Under the pieces are notes generated by a model. That model did no database searches and was not told where the DNA came from. It saw only the letters and a list, made by a program, of their open reading frames with translations. From Bacteroidota bacterium (GTDB lineage: Bacteria; Bacteroidota; Bacteroidia; B-17B0; Aurantibacillaceae), in the NCBI GenBank assembly GCA_016711805.1, contig JADJSH010000008.1, forward strand, positions 62,001 to 126,000: a DNA stretch of 64,000 bases, read 5' to 3'. Made by a program: the position numbers and the translations under genes. Numbering within the stretch: the stretch's first letter is position 1; the number at the start of each line of letters is the position of its first letter. Positions 34,812 to 43,402 of this stretch are shown in pieces.

Positions 34812-36380
34812 CTAAAACACTTCATCAATATCATTTCTTCTAATGATATCGCTGCTTGGTGCATCATCATCATCCCACTTGGCAGATTGTATAGTTTTGG
34901 TAGTTGGTTGCGTTAAAAAGTCGGTATTTTGTACCATACCCGAAGACGAGTTACTTGCATAAATATCAGAACCTTCATTATAATCCAAATCTGTAAACTT
35001 AGCAAACTGACCAATAAATTTCAACGGCACATCTACAATCGAACCGTGACGGTTTTTGGCAATAATAATTTCTGCTCTGTTTTTTGTTGGTTGGTTATTT
35101 TCATCCACTTCAATACCGTAATATTCGGGACGGTAAATAAACATTACCATATCCGCATCTTGCTCAATTGCTCCCGATTCACGTAAGTCACTTAACTGTG
35201 GTCGTTTACTACCACCTGGTCTATTCTCTACCTGACGACTTAATTGAGATAAAGCAATAATTGGTATTTCTAATTCCTTGGCCAATGATTTTAAACCACG
35301 AGAGATAGAAGAAATTTCTTGTTCACGATTTCCTTTACTATCAGGTCCGCCACTCATTAACTGCAAGTAATCGATGATGATTAAAGAAATATTTTGTTGT
35401 TCTTTTAAACGACGAGCCTTAGCACGTAATTCGAAGATGGATAGGGCAGGGGTATCATCAATGTATAAAGGCGCTACCGATAATTTTTTGATACGTTCAT
35501 TTAATTGAACAAACTCGTGATTATCTAAATTTCCTTTTAAAATTTTATCTTGGTTAATTTCTGTTTCGGAAGAAATTAAACGTTTTACTAATTGTAAAGA
35601 AGACATCTCTAACGAGAAAATTGCCACTGGCTTATTAAATTCAACCGCTGCATTTTTTGCCATCGTCACAACGAATGCCGTTTTACCCATACCAGGACGA
35701 GCAGCAAGAATCAATAAATCCGATTTTTGCCATCCACCTGTAATTCTATCTAGAGCGGTAAAGCCAGATGGAACACCCGATAAGCCGTCGGTTTGTTGAG
35801 CAGCCATTTCAATTTCATTAATGGCTTGCGCGATTAATGATGTCATACCAGCGTGTTGCTTACGCACGTTAGAATCTAAAATTTCAAAAATATGTTGCGT
35901 GGTAGCATCCAATAATTCAAACACATCGGTACTATCTTCGTACGCTGATTTAATAGTTTCGGTACTGATACGAATTAATTCTCGTTGTAAATATTTTTGT
36001 GCAACAATACGAGCATGGTATTCAATGTTTGCTGATGAAGCAATACGATTAGTTAATGATGAAACATAAAAAGATCCACCAACTAATTCTAATTCGCCAT
36101 TACGTTTTAACTCTTGCGTAACAGTTAATATATCAACGGGTTCGGAACGATTAAATAAATTGTAAATCGCTTTAAAAATTGTTCCATTTTGTTCTTTGTA
36201 AAAGCTTTCAGCCGAAAGCACGTCAATGACGGTGCTTAACGCATCTTTCTCTAAAAGCATAGCACCTAAAACCGCTTCTTCTAATTCGATGGCCTGTGGC
36301 TGTAGTTTACCAACTTCATTAGTAGTTAAAGGCGTGTATAGTTTTTTGCGGGTTTTATTTTGGTTATCGAAGTTTTGCAT
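34812..36380 (-). CDS. dnaB: replicative DNA helicase
   Basis: 522 residues from ATG 36380, giving the start MQNFDNQNKTRKKLYTPL; a TTG at 36410 would add ten residues and is less likely. The N-terminal helical primase-interacting domain starts PQAIELEEAVLGAMLLEKDAL. The RecA-like motor has Walker A AARPGMGKTAF, Walker B IIIDYLQLM and RQVENRPGGSKRPQLSDLRESG with the arginine-finger region. DnaB unwinds the fork as a hexamer. No intein is present. The C-terminal 45 residues are polar and variable. The AT-rich gap upstream contains DnaA-box-like sequences. Confidence 0.97.
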   Translation of the reverse strand: MQNFDNQNKTRKKLYTPLTTNEVGKLQPQAIELEEAVLGAMLLEKDALSTVIDVLSAESFYKEQNGTIFKAIYNLFNRSEPVDILTVTQELKRNGELELVGGSFYVSSLTNRIASSANIEYHARIVAQKYLQRELIRISTETIKSAYEDSTDVFELLDATTQHIFEILDSNVRKQHAGMTSLIAQAINEIEMAAQQTDGLSGVPSGFTALDRITGGWQKSDLLILAARPGMGKTAFVVTMAKNAAVEFNKPVAIFSLEMSSLQLVKRLISSETEINQDKILKGNLDNHEFVQLNERIKKLSVAPLYIDDTPALSIFELRAKARRLKEQQNISLIIIDYLQLMSGGPDSKGNREQEISSISRGLKSLAKELEIPIIALSQLSRQVENRPGGSKRPQLSDLRESGAIEQDADMVMFIYRPEYYGIEVDENNQPTKNRAEIIIAKNRHGSIVDVPLKFIGQFAKFTDLDYNEGSDIYASNSSSGMVQNTDFLTQPTTKTIQSAKWDDDDAPSSDIIRRNDIDEVF

Positions 36381-36410
36381 AATTTTAGTACGGAGGGTAA
36401 AAATGCTCAA

Positions 36411-36685
36411 TACTTTCTAATAACGGAAGTTACGATTTTTTGAGATGATTATCAACTCTTAATAAGTATGTTGATTAGTATGTTAATAGCTTGTTATTAC
36501 TTATGTAAATTGCTGTAAATCAGTATGAATTCTATTAATAAGTAAAGGCACATTTGTATTAACTGACTTGTTAGTTATGTGAAAAAAGCGGATAACTAGT
36601 TATAAACAATGCAATAGTTAGTTAATTATGGATAATTTTTTATCATTTATTGTAATATCTTTAACCTACACTACTACTGCTAAAC
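36411..36685. other. AT-rich intergenic region with DnaA-box-like sequences
   Basis: A 275-base gap between the divergent dnaB and histidine kinase genes, without a gene. TATGGATAA matches the reversed DnaA box TGTGGATAA at 8 of 9 bases; GCGGATAA, TTATAAACA and TTATCAACT are weaker matches (about 7 of 9). AGTATGTTGATT/AGTATGTTAATA forms an imperfect direct repeat and TTAATAAGTA occurs twice. This could hold promoters only, or a replication origin; sequence alone does not decide. Confidence 0.3.
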
Positions 36686-38290
36686 TTGAAAAATAATTCG
36701 CATATAGCTAAACAGGTTTTATTTGGTTTAATGTTACTACTGTTTGTAGGTAATATTAAATCGCAAGTTGGTTATGAGAAAAAATTCTTGAAATTTTTTA
36801 AAGCTCAAAGTTTAGCAGGGAAAGTCAATGCATTTGATACTCTGGATAACGACTTTAAAGAAGCCTGTTATCCTTATGTAAAAGATGAATTAGAAAAAAT
36901 TAGAGAACAGGCAATAATTGATCATCAAGACGAAATTTTGAATAAGTTTATGAAGATTGAAGCGCAGATGTTTTTTGTTCGACAAAACTATTCAAAAGCT
37001 ATTCCTTTGTTTACTGATTTGTTGGCTAAGCATAAAATAAAAAGCTATAAAGATAGCGCCTCCGTTTTATACTGTTTAAAAAACGCCTACATCAAATTAC
37101 ATTCTCTTAATAAAGCCATTGAAATTCATAAAGTGATGATGGGTTTAAAAAGACGTTATATAGATATTGATTCATGGTTATTTCATCCTAAGTTAAGTAT
37201 CATATACTACGAGATGAAAATGTATAAAGAATGTCTAAATCAACAGATGCTTGAGTTTGACGAAATAAAAAATAGTAAGCTTATGTTGTTAGGTTATTTT
37301 AATAATAGAGGTTTATTTTGGCAAAAGTATGGAAACTTAGATAGTGCCTTAATGTGTTTTAATACAGCTAAAGACGTATTTTATTCGTTTCACAATAATC
37401 CAAAATTATACACTATCGATGATGAGTTTGTATTAGGTTTAATTGAAGGAAATATTGGGCAAGTTTATATTGAACAAAAAGAATATAAAAAAGCAATTCC
37501 TTTATTAGAAAAAGATATTGTGAGTAGCATGAACGCAAAAGATACCTTGAATGCTGCTGTTAGTGAAATTGAATTGGCAAGATGCTATCTAAATTTAAAT
37601 CAAGCCCAATTATGTAAAAAATATTTAGATAATGCAAATGCCAAATTACAGCGTATTGAAGATTATAAATCAAAATTAAATATCATTAAGCAATACGCCG
37701 TTTATTATGATAAAATCGGTGCGTATCGTCAATCTATAGATTTTTACAATAGATATATTAATTTTAAAGATAGTATAGATTACAAAGAAAATTTAAAAGA
37801 ATTAATATCTTCTCAGGTGGCCAGTCAGGTTGCCGAAAAAGAAAACTTGATTGTTGAAAGTCAAAAAAATATTCGTGAAAAAAACTCAGAAGTAAGTAAA
37901 CAAAAAACTATTAGAAATGCTTTATTGTTTTGTGGGTTAATTTTAGTGATTGTTATGGTGTTTATCTCGTATCAACTCAAACAAACAAAAACGCAAAAGC
38001 AGTTATTGGAAATTAAAAATAAACAAATTGAAACTCGAAACGAGATTATCAATAAATCTTTGTCGGAAAAAGACCTATTAATTAAAGAAGTGCATCATCG
38101 TGTCAAAAATAATTTACAGATTATTTCGAGTTTATTGAAGTTACAATCTGCGAAAACCGCGAATTTAGAAATTCAGAATTCCTTAGGAGAAGCTCAAGAT
38201 CGAATTAACTCCATGGCTTTATTACATCAATTATTGTATCGCAATAATCAAATGACGAGCTTGTTGTTTAATGAATACTTAGAAAGTTAA
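36686..38290 (+). CDS. TPR sensor histidine kinase, N-terminal part before an in-frame TAA
   Basis: 534 residues, apparently from TTG 36686 (MKNNSHIAKQ, then a hydrophobic signal ending NIKSQV); no ATG gives a signal peptide. Several degenerate tetratricopeptide repeats cover about residues 60-370, followed by a coiled coil, a transmembrane helix (about 408-428) and a second coiled coil. The HisKA_2 dimerisation helix begins KEVHHRVKNNLQIISSLLKLQS, whose His is the phosphorylated residue. The frame stops at TAA 38288-38290 after EYLES, where the family normally has Leu; the same frame continues with the ATPase domain. This is the TPR-HisKA_2 architecture of Bacteroidota. No response regulator is adjacent. 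Confidence 0.85.
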   Translation: MKNNSHIAKQVLFGLMLLLFVGNIKSQVGYEKKFLKFFKAQSLAGKVNAFDTLDNDFKEACYPYVKDELEKIREQAIIDHQDEILNKFMKIEAQMFFVRQNYSKAIPLFTDLLAKHKIKSYKDSASVLYCLKNAYIKLHSLNKAIEIHKVMMGLKRRYIDIDSWLFHPKLSIIYYEMKMYKECLNQQMLEFDEIKNSKLMLLGYFNNRGLFWQKYGNLDSALMCFNTAKDVFYSFHNNPKLYTIDDEFVLGLIEGNIGQVYIEQKEYKKAIPLLEKDIVSSMNAKDTLNAAVSEIELARCYLNLNQAQLCKKYLDNANAKLQRIEDYKSKLNIIKQYAVYYDKIGAYRQSIDFYNRYINFKDSIDYKENLKELISSQVASQVAEKENLIVESQKNIREKNSEVSKQKTIRNALLFCGLILVIVMVFISYQLKQTKTQKQLLEIKNKQIETRNEIINKSLSEKDLLIKEVHHRVKNNLQIISSLLKLQSAKTANLEIQNSLGEAQDRINSMALLHQLLYRNNQMTSLLFNEYLES

Positions 38291-38668
38291 ATCAATCAAA
38301 TTTCAGGAAGTTTTTCTTTAACTAAAAAAAATATCACTGTCGAATCTCATTTAATTGAACTGGAATTAGATTTAGATACTGCTATTCCTTTAGGATTAAT
38401 TACAAATGAACTGATGTCGAATGCCTACAAACATGCGTTTAATGGCAAGAAAGGTATCATTAAAGTAGAATTATCGAAGTTAGTTAAAAACACCTATCAA
38501 CTAAAAGTGTCTGATAACGGACAGGGTTTAGCGGCTGATTTTGATTTAACGAGTTCAGATTCTTTGGGTTTAGATATTGTAGCTATTCTTTCAGAACAAA
38601 TCAATGCAGAACTTAAGATTTATAACGATAACGGCGCAAATTTTGAAATTGTTTTTAAAGTAGGTTAG
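38291..38668 (+). CDS. histidine kinase ATPase domain after the in-frame TAA
   Basis: In frame with the preceding piece and beginning INQISGSFSLTKKNITVES. It holds the HATPase_c domain: IPLGLITNELMSNAYKHAF (N box), VSDNGQGL (G1) and SLGLDIVAILSEQ (G2 region). Together the two pieces make 660 residues, the usual length. A change of TTA (Leu) to TAA explains the break. Neither piece can phosphorylate by itself. Possible error in the sequence or a recent inactivating mutation. Confidence 0.82.
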   Translation: MNQISGSFSLTKKNITVESHLIELELDLDTAIPLGLITNELMSNAYKHAFNGKKGIIKVELSKLVKNTYQLKVSDNGQGLAADFDLTSSDSLGLDIVAILSEQINAELKIYNDNGANFEIVFKVG

Positions 38669-38683
38669 TAGTCCTAATTGTTT

Positions 38684-38927
38684 GGGCGTATCCCTGCGAG
38701 TCGGGCTTTCGGCACTCGCTTTTTTCTTTTTCCTCTGGAAAAGAAAAAGAGCTCAAACAATGCCTCTATCCCTTACGCGACAATTATTTCAAATTCATAA
38801 TCTAAATTTCAAATTACTATATATCATGCGTGAGGGATGCAAGCAAAAATCCTTTTTGCTGTCTCTTTGCAAAAAGATTGTAGCGGGTCAGTCCGACCCC
38901 GCCTGTGACTTTTGCGGGGGCACGCCC
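38684..38927. repeat. bipartite inverted repeat element, copy C
   Basis: 244 bases between the convergent histidine kinase and formimidoylglutamase-like genes. It opens TTTGGGCGT and closes ACGCCCAAA. The left arm (GGGCTTTCGGCACT, a CTTTTTCCTCTGGAAAAG hairpin, GAGCTCAAACAA, ATCCCTTACGCG) matches the left arm of copy B. The right arm, inverted, has GCATCCCTCACGC and AAAAGGATTTT, as in the left arm of copy A, plus a CGGGGTCGGACTGACCCG hairpin. The central 60 bases are AT-rich and not shared. Confidence 0.8.
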
Positions 38928-38940
38928 AAAAAATTAAATA

Positions 38941-39981
38941 CTAAAACGATCTATCACCTACACCTTTAATAAAATCAGCAATTAAATAACCAATTAATTT
39001 ACCAGTTTTGTTATCAGCTTTAATGTGCGATAGAATAGGAGCACCTTCTGCAATATGTAAATATAAAGCACTTAAATTCTTTCCACATTGATAAACATAT
39101 TGCCTTGCTTGCACAGGGGAAATTCCACTACTAGTTTTGGCACTGGATGGAACATTAGTAATCGCATCTAAATCAATTTCAACACCACAAACTTCGTTTT
39201 TCACAAATCCAATATTTTGCAATAGTGTGTCTGAATAGTTTTTACTCTCTCTTACAAATACATCCTCATATCTACTAAAATACAAATGATGATTATTAGC
39301 TGTAAAATCTTTTAAAACACTTGCGGTATTATATTGTTCGTGCATACAAAACACTGAATAATTATTCATGTAATCTTCTTTGTATGCGTAACTAAATCCA
39401 TTTCCGCTATGTCGTCCTTCTAAAGGCCTGAAATCAGTGTGCGGATCGCAATTAATGACATTTATTTTTTTATCAAGTGCTAATGAACTGCCTTTAATAA
39501 TAGGGTAGGAGTTATTATGTCCGCCACCCACAATGATGGGAACTTTTTTGCAAGAAATAATTTTTGTAATGACTTCAGTGACACGTTCATCAATTATTGA
39601 AACTAAGTTTCGTAATTGAGCCATGTCGTTTTTGTTTTTAGCTTGCAAGGATTCGGATTTTTCCATCAGGTCTTCCACAAAAATATGTCCTAAAACACAA
39701 ACCTCTTTTCCATTTAAAAATTCATTGCTTTGCTGACTTAAAAAACTATCTAAAGCTGGCTTCCAAGCAGTGTGAGCCCCACCACGACCATAATTAGCCT
39801 TCACTCCAATATCTTCTGGAATACCAAGTAAAACAAATTTGCAATTAGAATTTAATAATTCTTCTTCCCAATTCTTCTCCGATTTTAAAACTGTGACATC
39901 CTCACCAATTTTTATTTCATTGGTTCGTTTTCGGGTAAGATGTTCAATATCTTTTTTTGAATATAATTCTAATGACTTCAT
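38941..39981 (-). CDS. arginase-superfamily hydrolase, formimidoylglutamase-like
   Basis: 346 residues from ATG 39981. The ureohydrolase fold carries all metal ligands of the Mn2 site: His in GGGHNN, the DPHTDF strand (Asp, His, Asp) and EIDLDAI (two Asp). LGIPEDIGVKANYGRGGAHTAW near residue 52 is the typical start of Bacteroidota formimidoylglutamases. The enzyme would hydrolyse N-formimidoyl-glutamate or a related guanidino or formimino compound. No other histidine-degradation (hut) gene lies nearby, and GGGHNN and DPHTDF differ from the more usual GGDHS and DAHxD, so the exact substrate is uncertain; agmatinase or another ureohydrolase activity is the alternative. Confidence 0.82.
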   Translation of the reverse strand: MKSLELYSKKDIEHLTRKRTNEIKIGEDVTVLKSEKNWEEELLNSNCKFVLLGIPEDIGVKANYGRGGAHTAWKPALDSFLSQQSNEFLNGKEVCVLGHIFVEDLMEKSESLQAKNKNDMAQLRNLVSIIDERVTEVITKIISCKKVPIIVGGGHNNSYPIIKGSSLALDKKINVINCDPHTDFRPLEGRHSGNGFSYAYKEDYMNNYSVFCMHEQYNTASVLKDFTANNHHLYFSRYEDVFVRESKNYSDTLLQNIGFVKNEVCGVEIDLDAITNVPSSAKTSSGISPVQARQYVYQCGKNLSALYLHIAEGAPILSHIKADNKTGKLIGYLIADFIKGVGDRSF

Positions 39982-40006
39982 TTATAATTTAATTGGTTCA
40001 AAAAAA

Positions 40007-40029
40007 AAAGTCCCGATACGCGGGACTTT
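40007..40029 (-). terminator. terminator downstream of the DUF4468-like gene
   Basis: AAAGTCCCG, loop ATACG, CGGGACTTT, followed on the minus strand by a long T run. It lies about 130 bases after the stop at 40160, so it ends that transcript and insulates the next gene. Confidence 0.75.
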
Positions 40030-40159
40030 ACCATTTTAACAACGTATTTAAAAATCAAATATCAAGGCTTTTGAAAAAATCATCAAGGAGTTTACATTGG
40101 TAAATGAAGCAGATGATTTTTTCATATAACGCAGAGATTTGGTTTTTAAATATGTTTAT

Positions 40160-40771
40160 CTACCATTCGTCTGTGTTAACAGGAGTAGAGCTTGATATTT
40201 TCATTGCTTCTTTAATATCATTAGCAATAACGCTACTTTGTTTAAATGCTTCACTTCTAATACGTTTCCATAACTCTGGTGGTAATTTCATACTACCACA
40301 TTTTGGAACTTCGCTATACACATCGCCGCCAGTGTAATCACCATTTTTAGCACTATGATTTAATTTAGAAATAGTATAACGGTATTTACCTTCTTTTGCA
40401 TCAATACTTACGTGCATGGTAATAGTTCCTTGCACATCAGCAACTGGATTTAATTCTTTTGGTTTGTATGGAAACGTAACCACACATTCAGCTTTAGTTC
40501 CAGTGGTAACGCCATTACCTTTTGTGTATTTGGTAGATTCCATTTTTACAAAATTTACTGCGCGTTTCAAAATTTCACTTGAAGCCATTCCTTTTGGAGC
40601 AGAAGTATCAACTGGTACATTTCCATCTGCATCAGGTGGCAAAGAAACAGGGTCAGCTTGAATATTTACAACTTCCTGAATTTTCTTTTCTTCTTTTTTT
40701 GCTTCTTGAGCTGAAACTTGATTTACACAAAGTAAAAAACTTGTAGCGAAAAATAATGTTGATAGTTTCAT
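40160..40771 (-). CDS. exported protein, DUF4468-like
   Basis: 203 residues from ATG 40771 with a signal peptide (MKLSTLFFATSFLLCVNQVSAQ). Starts upstream at 40801 would add ten non-signal residues and are rejected. A charged Glu/Lys-rich linker follows. The conserved part begins about residue 65 (KGMASSEILKRAVNFVKMEST) and runs through GTITMHVSIDAKEGKYRYTISKLNH, a strand pattern I associate with DUF4468, a TBP-like-fold family of Bacteroidota with unknown role; that assignment is tentative. Two Cys residues (ECVVTF and PKCGSM) could pair. Monocistronic. Confidence 0.6.
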   Translation of the reverse strand: MKLSTLFFATSFLLCVNQVSAQEAKKEEKKIQEVVNIQADPVSLPPDADGNVPVDTSAPKGMASSEILKRAVNFVKMESTKYTKGNGVTTGTKAECVVTFPYKPKELNPVADVQGTITMHVSIDAKEGKYRYTISKLNHSAKNGDYTGGDVYSEVPKCGSMKLPPELWKRIRSEAFKQSSVIANDIKEAMKISSSTPVNTDEW

Positions 40772-40822
40772 ATATATACTTTTAATAATGTCTTCTGACA
40801 ATTACATGTAAAATTAAGTTTA

Positions 40823-43240
40823 TTAATAGATTTTAGTATACTTGTTAGGATTAACTTCTAACATCAAATTGTAAATAACATCAAACACATCATCAGCACT
40901 TGGTTTTGAGAAGTAATCTCCATCCGAACCATAAGCTGGTCTGTGTTCTTTAGATGCAATGGTAATAGGTTTTGAATCTAAATACTGGTAACCACCTTGC
41001 TCTTCTAATACTTTTTGCATCATATAGGCACTTGCTCCACCTGGTACATCTTCATCAAAAAATACCACTCTATTTGTTTTCTTTAAGGATTCAACAATTA
41101 AATGGTTAGTATCAAATGGTAATAAAGTTTGAATATCAATTAATTCAACTGAAATGCCATGCTCTTCTAATTGTTTGATGGCATCTTGTGCAATACGAAT
41201 AGAAGACCCATAAGTTACTAAAGTAACATCGGTTCCTTGGCTTAATGTTTCAGGAATCCCTAAAGCTACTTTGTACTCGCCTATATTTGATGGTAAATTT
41301 TCTTTTAAACGGTAGCCATTTAAAGGTTCAACCACTAAGGAAGGCTCATCTGCTTCTAATAATAAATTATAAAAACCAGCGGCTTGAGTCATGTTACGAG
41401 GCACACATACATTAATACCTCTACACGCACTAATAATCATTCCCATTGGCGAACCACTATGCCAAACTCCTTCTAAACGATGCCCGCGAGTACGAATAAT
41501 TACTGGTGCTTTTTGCATCCCTTTAGTTCTCCATTGCACAGTTGCTAAATCATCACTCATGATTTGTAAGGCATACAATAAATAATCTAAGTATTGAATT
41601 TCGGCAATTGGTCTTAAACCACGCATTGATAATCCAATAGCTTGTCCCATAATAGTCGCTTCACGAATACCTGTATCAAATACACGGTGTTCGCCATATT
41701 TAGCTTGTAATCCTTCTAAGCCTTGGTTTACACCACCAATTTTTCCAGAGTCTTCGCCAAATATTAAGGTTTCAGGATATTTATTTAAAATATAATCAAA
41801 GTTTTCTCTTAATAATTCTCTTCCATCAACTGGTTTTTCTTCGTTGTAAATAGCAGCTACTGGAGCTACTGAAGAAACTTGCTGTGTGGATTGTGACATT
41901 ACATGTGAACTATATCGATCTGTGTTTTCGATATTAGATAAACGTAACCAGTCTGTTAATCTAGCGCGAGACGAAGAGTTTTCGCCTTTTGTTAAACGTA
42001 ATACTTTTTTCACTGCATTGTGTATTTCTCTGCGAATAGGTTCTTTAATAGCATTTAATTCTGTTTTGATAGAATTAATTGTAGCTGCATTTGCACTTCC
42101 AGATAATTCATCAAACAATGCAGAAACCTCAGCAACTTCTGCTTTAATTGGCGTTAAATAATCTGCCCAAGCTGCTTTTTGTGCTGTTCTCACGGCTGTT
42201 TTTGCATCTTCTTCAATTGCGTTTAAAGTAGCGTCATCCGCTAAGGCGTTTTGAATAATAAATTCACGCATTTTCTTCACGCAATCAAAATCAATTTCCC
42301 ATTGTAAACGTTCCTTAGATTTGTAACGCTCGTGAGATCCAGATGTACTGTGACCTTGAGGTTGTGTTACTTCTTCTACATGAACTAAAACAGGCACATG
42401 TTGCTCTCTACAAACTTTAGCGGCCTTTTCATAAGTTTCGCATAAGTGAGCGTAATCCCAACCTTTGGTTTTAAATATTTCGTAACCATTGCCACCATTC
42501 TCTCTTTGAAATCCTTTTAAAATTTCGGAAATACTTTCTTTTGTAGTTTGGTATTTTTTAGGAACAGATATACCGTGTCCATCATCCCAAACACTCATTA
42601 ACATCGGCACTTGCAATACACCCGCTGCATTGATAGCTTCCCAAAATAATCCTTCAGATGTAGAAGCATCGCCAATAGTTCCAAAAGCTACTTCGTTTCC
42701 TTTGTTGCTATAGTTTAAAAATTTTCCTTGGTGTAAGGCAGTATTTACTTTATAAAAATGTGAAGCATAGGCTAATCCCAATAAACGAGGCATTTGCCCA
42801 GCTGTTGGAGAAATATCTGCTGATGAATTTTTTTGATTCACTAATTCTTTAAATGAACCATCAGCATTTAAACTATGTGTACCAAAATGTCCGCCCATTT
42901 GACGACCGCCACTCATAGGTTCTTTATCTAAATCAGTGTGTCCGTATAAACCGGCAAAATATTCTTGCAACGATAATTGATTAATCGACATCATAAAAGT
43001 TTGATCACGGTAGTAACCACTTCTAAAATCGCCATTTTGAAACACTTTAGCCATTGCTACTTGTGCTAACTCTTTTCCATCACCAAAAATACCAAACTTG
43101 GCTTTTCCAGTTAATACTTCTTTTCGACCTAATAAACTTGTTTGACGGCTTTCGTTAATGATACGAAAATCGTTAAGCACAATTTTTTTGAAATCTTCAA
43201 AACTTAAGCCTTTTGCGGCTGACATAACTCCTTCTTGCAT
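40823..43240 (-). CDS. 2-oxoacid dehydrogenase E1 component, alpha and beta subunits fused
   Basis: 805 residues from ATG 43240. Residues about 1-330 are the E1 alpha part, with the thiamine-diphosphate motif GDASTSEGLFWEAINAAG. A helical linker of 100 or so residues leads to the beta part (about 470-805), with LIFGEDSGKIGGVNQGL and the conserved transketolase pyrimidine and C-terminal domains (RTRGHRLEGVWHSGSPMG). The enzyme decarboxylates a branched-chain or other 2-oxo acid and hands the acyl group to a lipoyl E2. In most bacteria the two subunits are separate; the fusion is usual in Bacteroidota. E2 and E3 genes are not in the window, so the 2-oxo acid remains unknown. Confidence 0.92.
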   Translation of the reverse strand: MQEGVMSAAKGLSFEDFKKIVLNDFRIINESRQTSLLGRKEVLTGKAKFGIFGDGKELAQVAMAKVFQNGDFRSGYYRDQTFMMSINQLSLQEYFAGLYGHTDLDKEPMSGGRQMGGHFGTHSLNADGSFKELVNQKNSSADISPTAGQMPRLLGLAYASHFYKVNTALHQGKFLNYSNKGNEVAFGTIGDASTSEGLFWEAINAAGVLQVPMLMSVWDDGHGISVPKKYQTTKESISEILKGFQRENGGNGYEIFKTKGWDYAHLCETYEKAAKVCREQHVPVLVHVEEVTQPQGHSTSGSHERYKSKERLQWEIDFDCVKKMREFIIQNALADDATLNAIEEDAKTAVRTAQKAAWADYLTPIKAEVAEVSALFDELSGSANAATINSIKTELNAIKEPIRREIHNAVKKVLRLTKGENSSSRARLTDWLRLSNIENTDRYSSHVMSQSTQQVSSVAPVAAIYNEEKPVDGRELLRENFDYILNKYPETLIFGEDSGKIGGVNQGLEGLQAKYGEHRVFDTGIREATIMGQAIGLSMRGLRPIAEIQYLDYLLYALQIMSDDLATVQWRTKGMQKAPVIIRTRGHRLEGVWHSGSPMGMIISACRGINVCVPRNMTQAAGFYNLLLEADEPSLVVEPLNGYRLKENLPSNIGEYKVALGIPETLSQGTDVTLVTYGSSIRIAQDAIKQLEEHGISVELIDIQTLLPFDTNHLIVESLKKTNRVVFFDEDVPGGASAYMMQKVLEEQGGYQYLDSKPITIASKEHRPAYGSDGDYFSKPSADDVFDVIYNLMLEVNPNKYTKIY

Positions 43241-43257
43241 AGTAATTCCTTATCTTA

Positions 43258-43286
43258 CAAATATAATTTTTTGGCTGGAATTACAA
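43258..43286 (-). promoter_or_regulatory. promoter of the E1 gene
   Basis: On the minus strand CTTTTG (TTG at 43286-43284), 18 bases, then TATATTTG (43265-43258). Both elements match the Bacteroidota consensus with correct spacing, 18 bases before the E1 ATG. Confidence 0.7.
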
Positions 43287-43346
43287 AAGGTTTTCGACGT
43301 TATTTTTAAATTAAATCAACTGATTTTTGTCCTATTCTTTTCACAA

Positions 43347-43384
43347 AAAAAATAGCCTTCTGATAAATTTCAGAAGGCTATTTA
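43347..43384 (-). terminator. terminator of the 43.4-kb gene
   Basis: AAATAGCCTTCTGA, a five-base loop, TCAGAAGGCTATTT: a 14-base perfect stem 18 bases after the stop at 43403, followed by a T run on the minus strand. Confidence 0.85.
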
Positions 43385-43402
43385 AAGCATTTTAAACTGC
43401 AA

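Noticed and set aside
38682..38969. 95-residue plus-strand open frame through repeat copy C
   Set aside because: Composition is that of a translated repeat, no match to copies A or B in any frame, and it overlaps the formimidoylglutamase-like gene.
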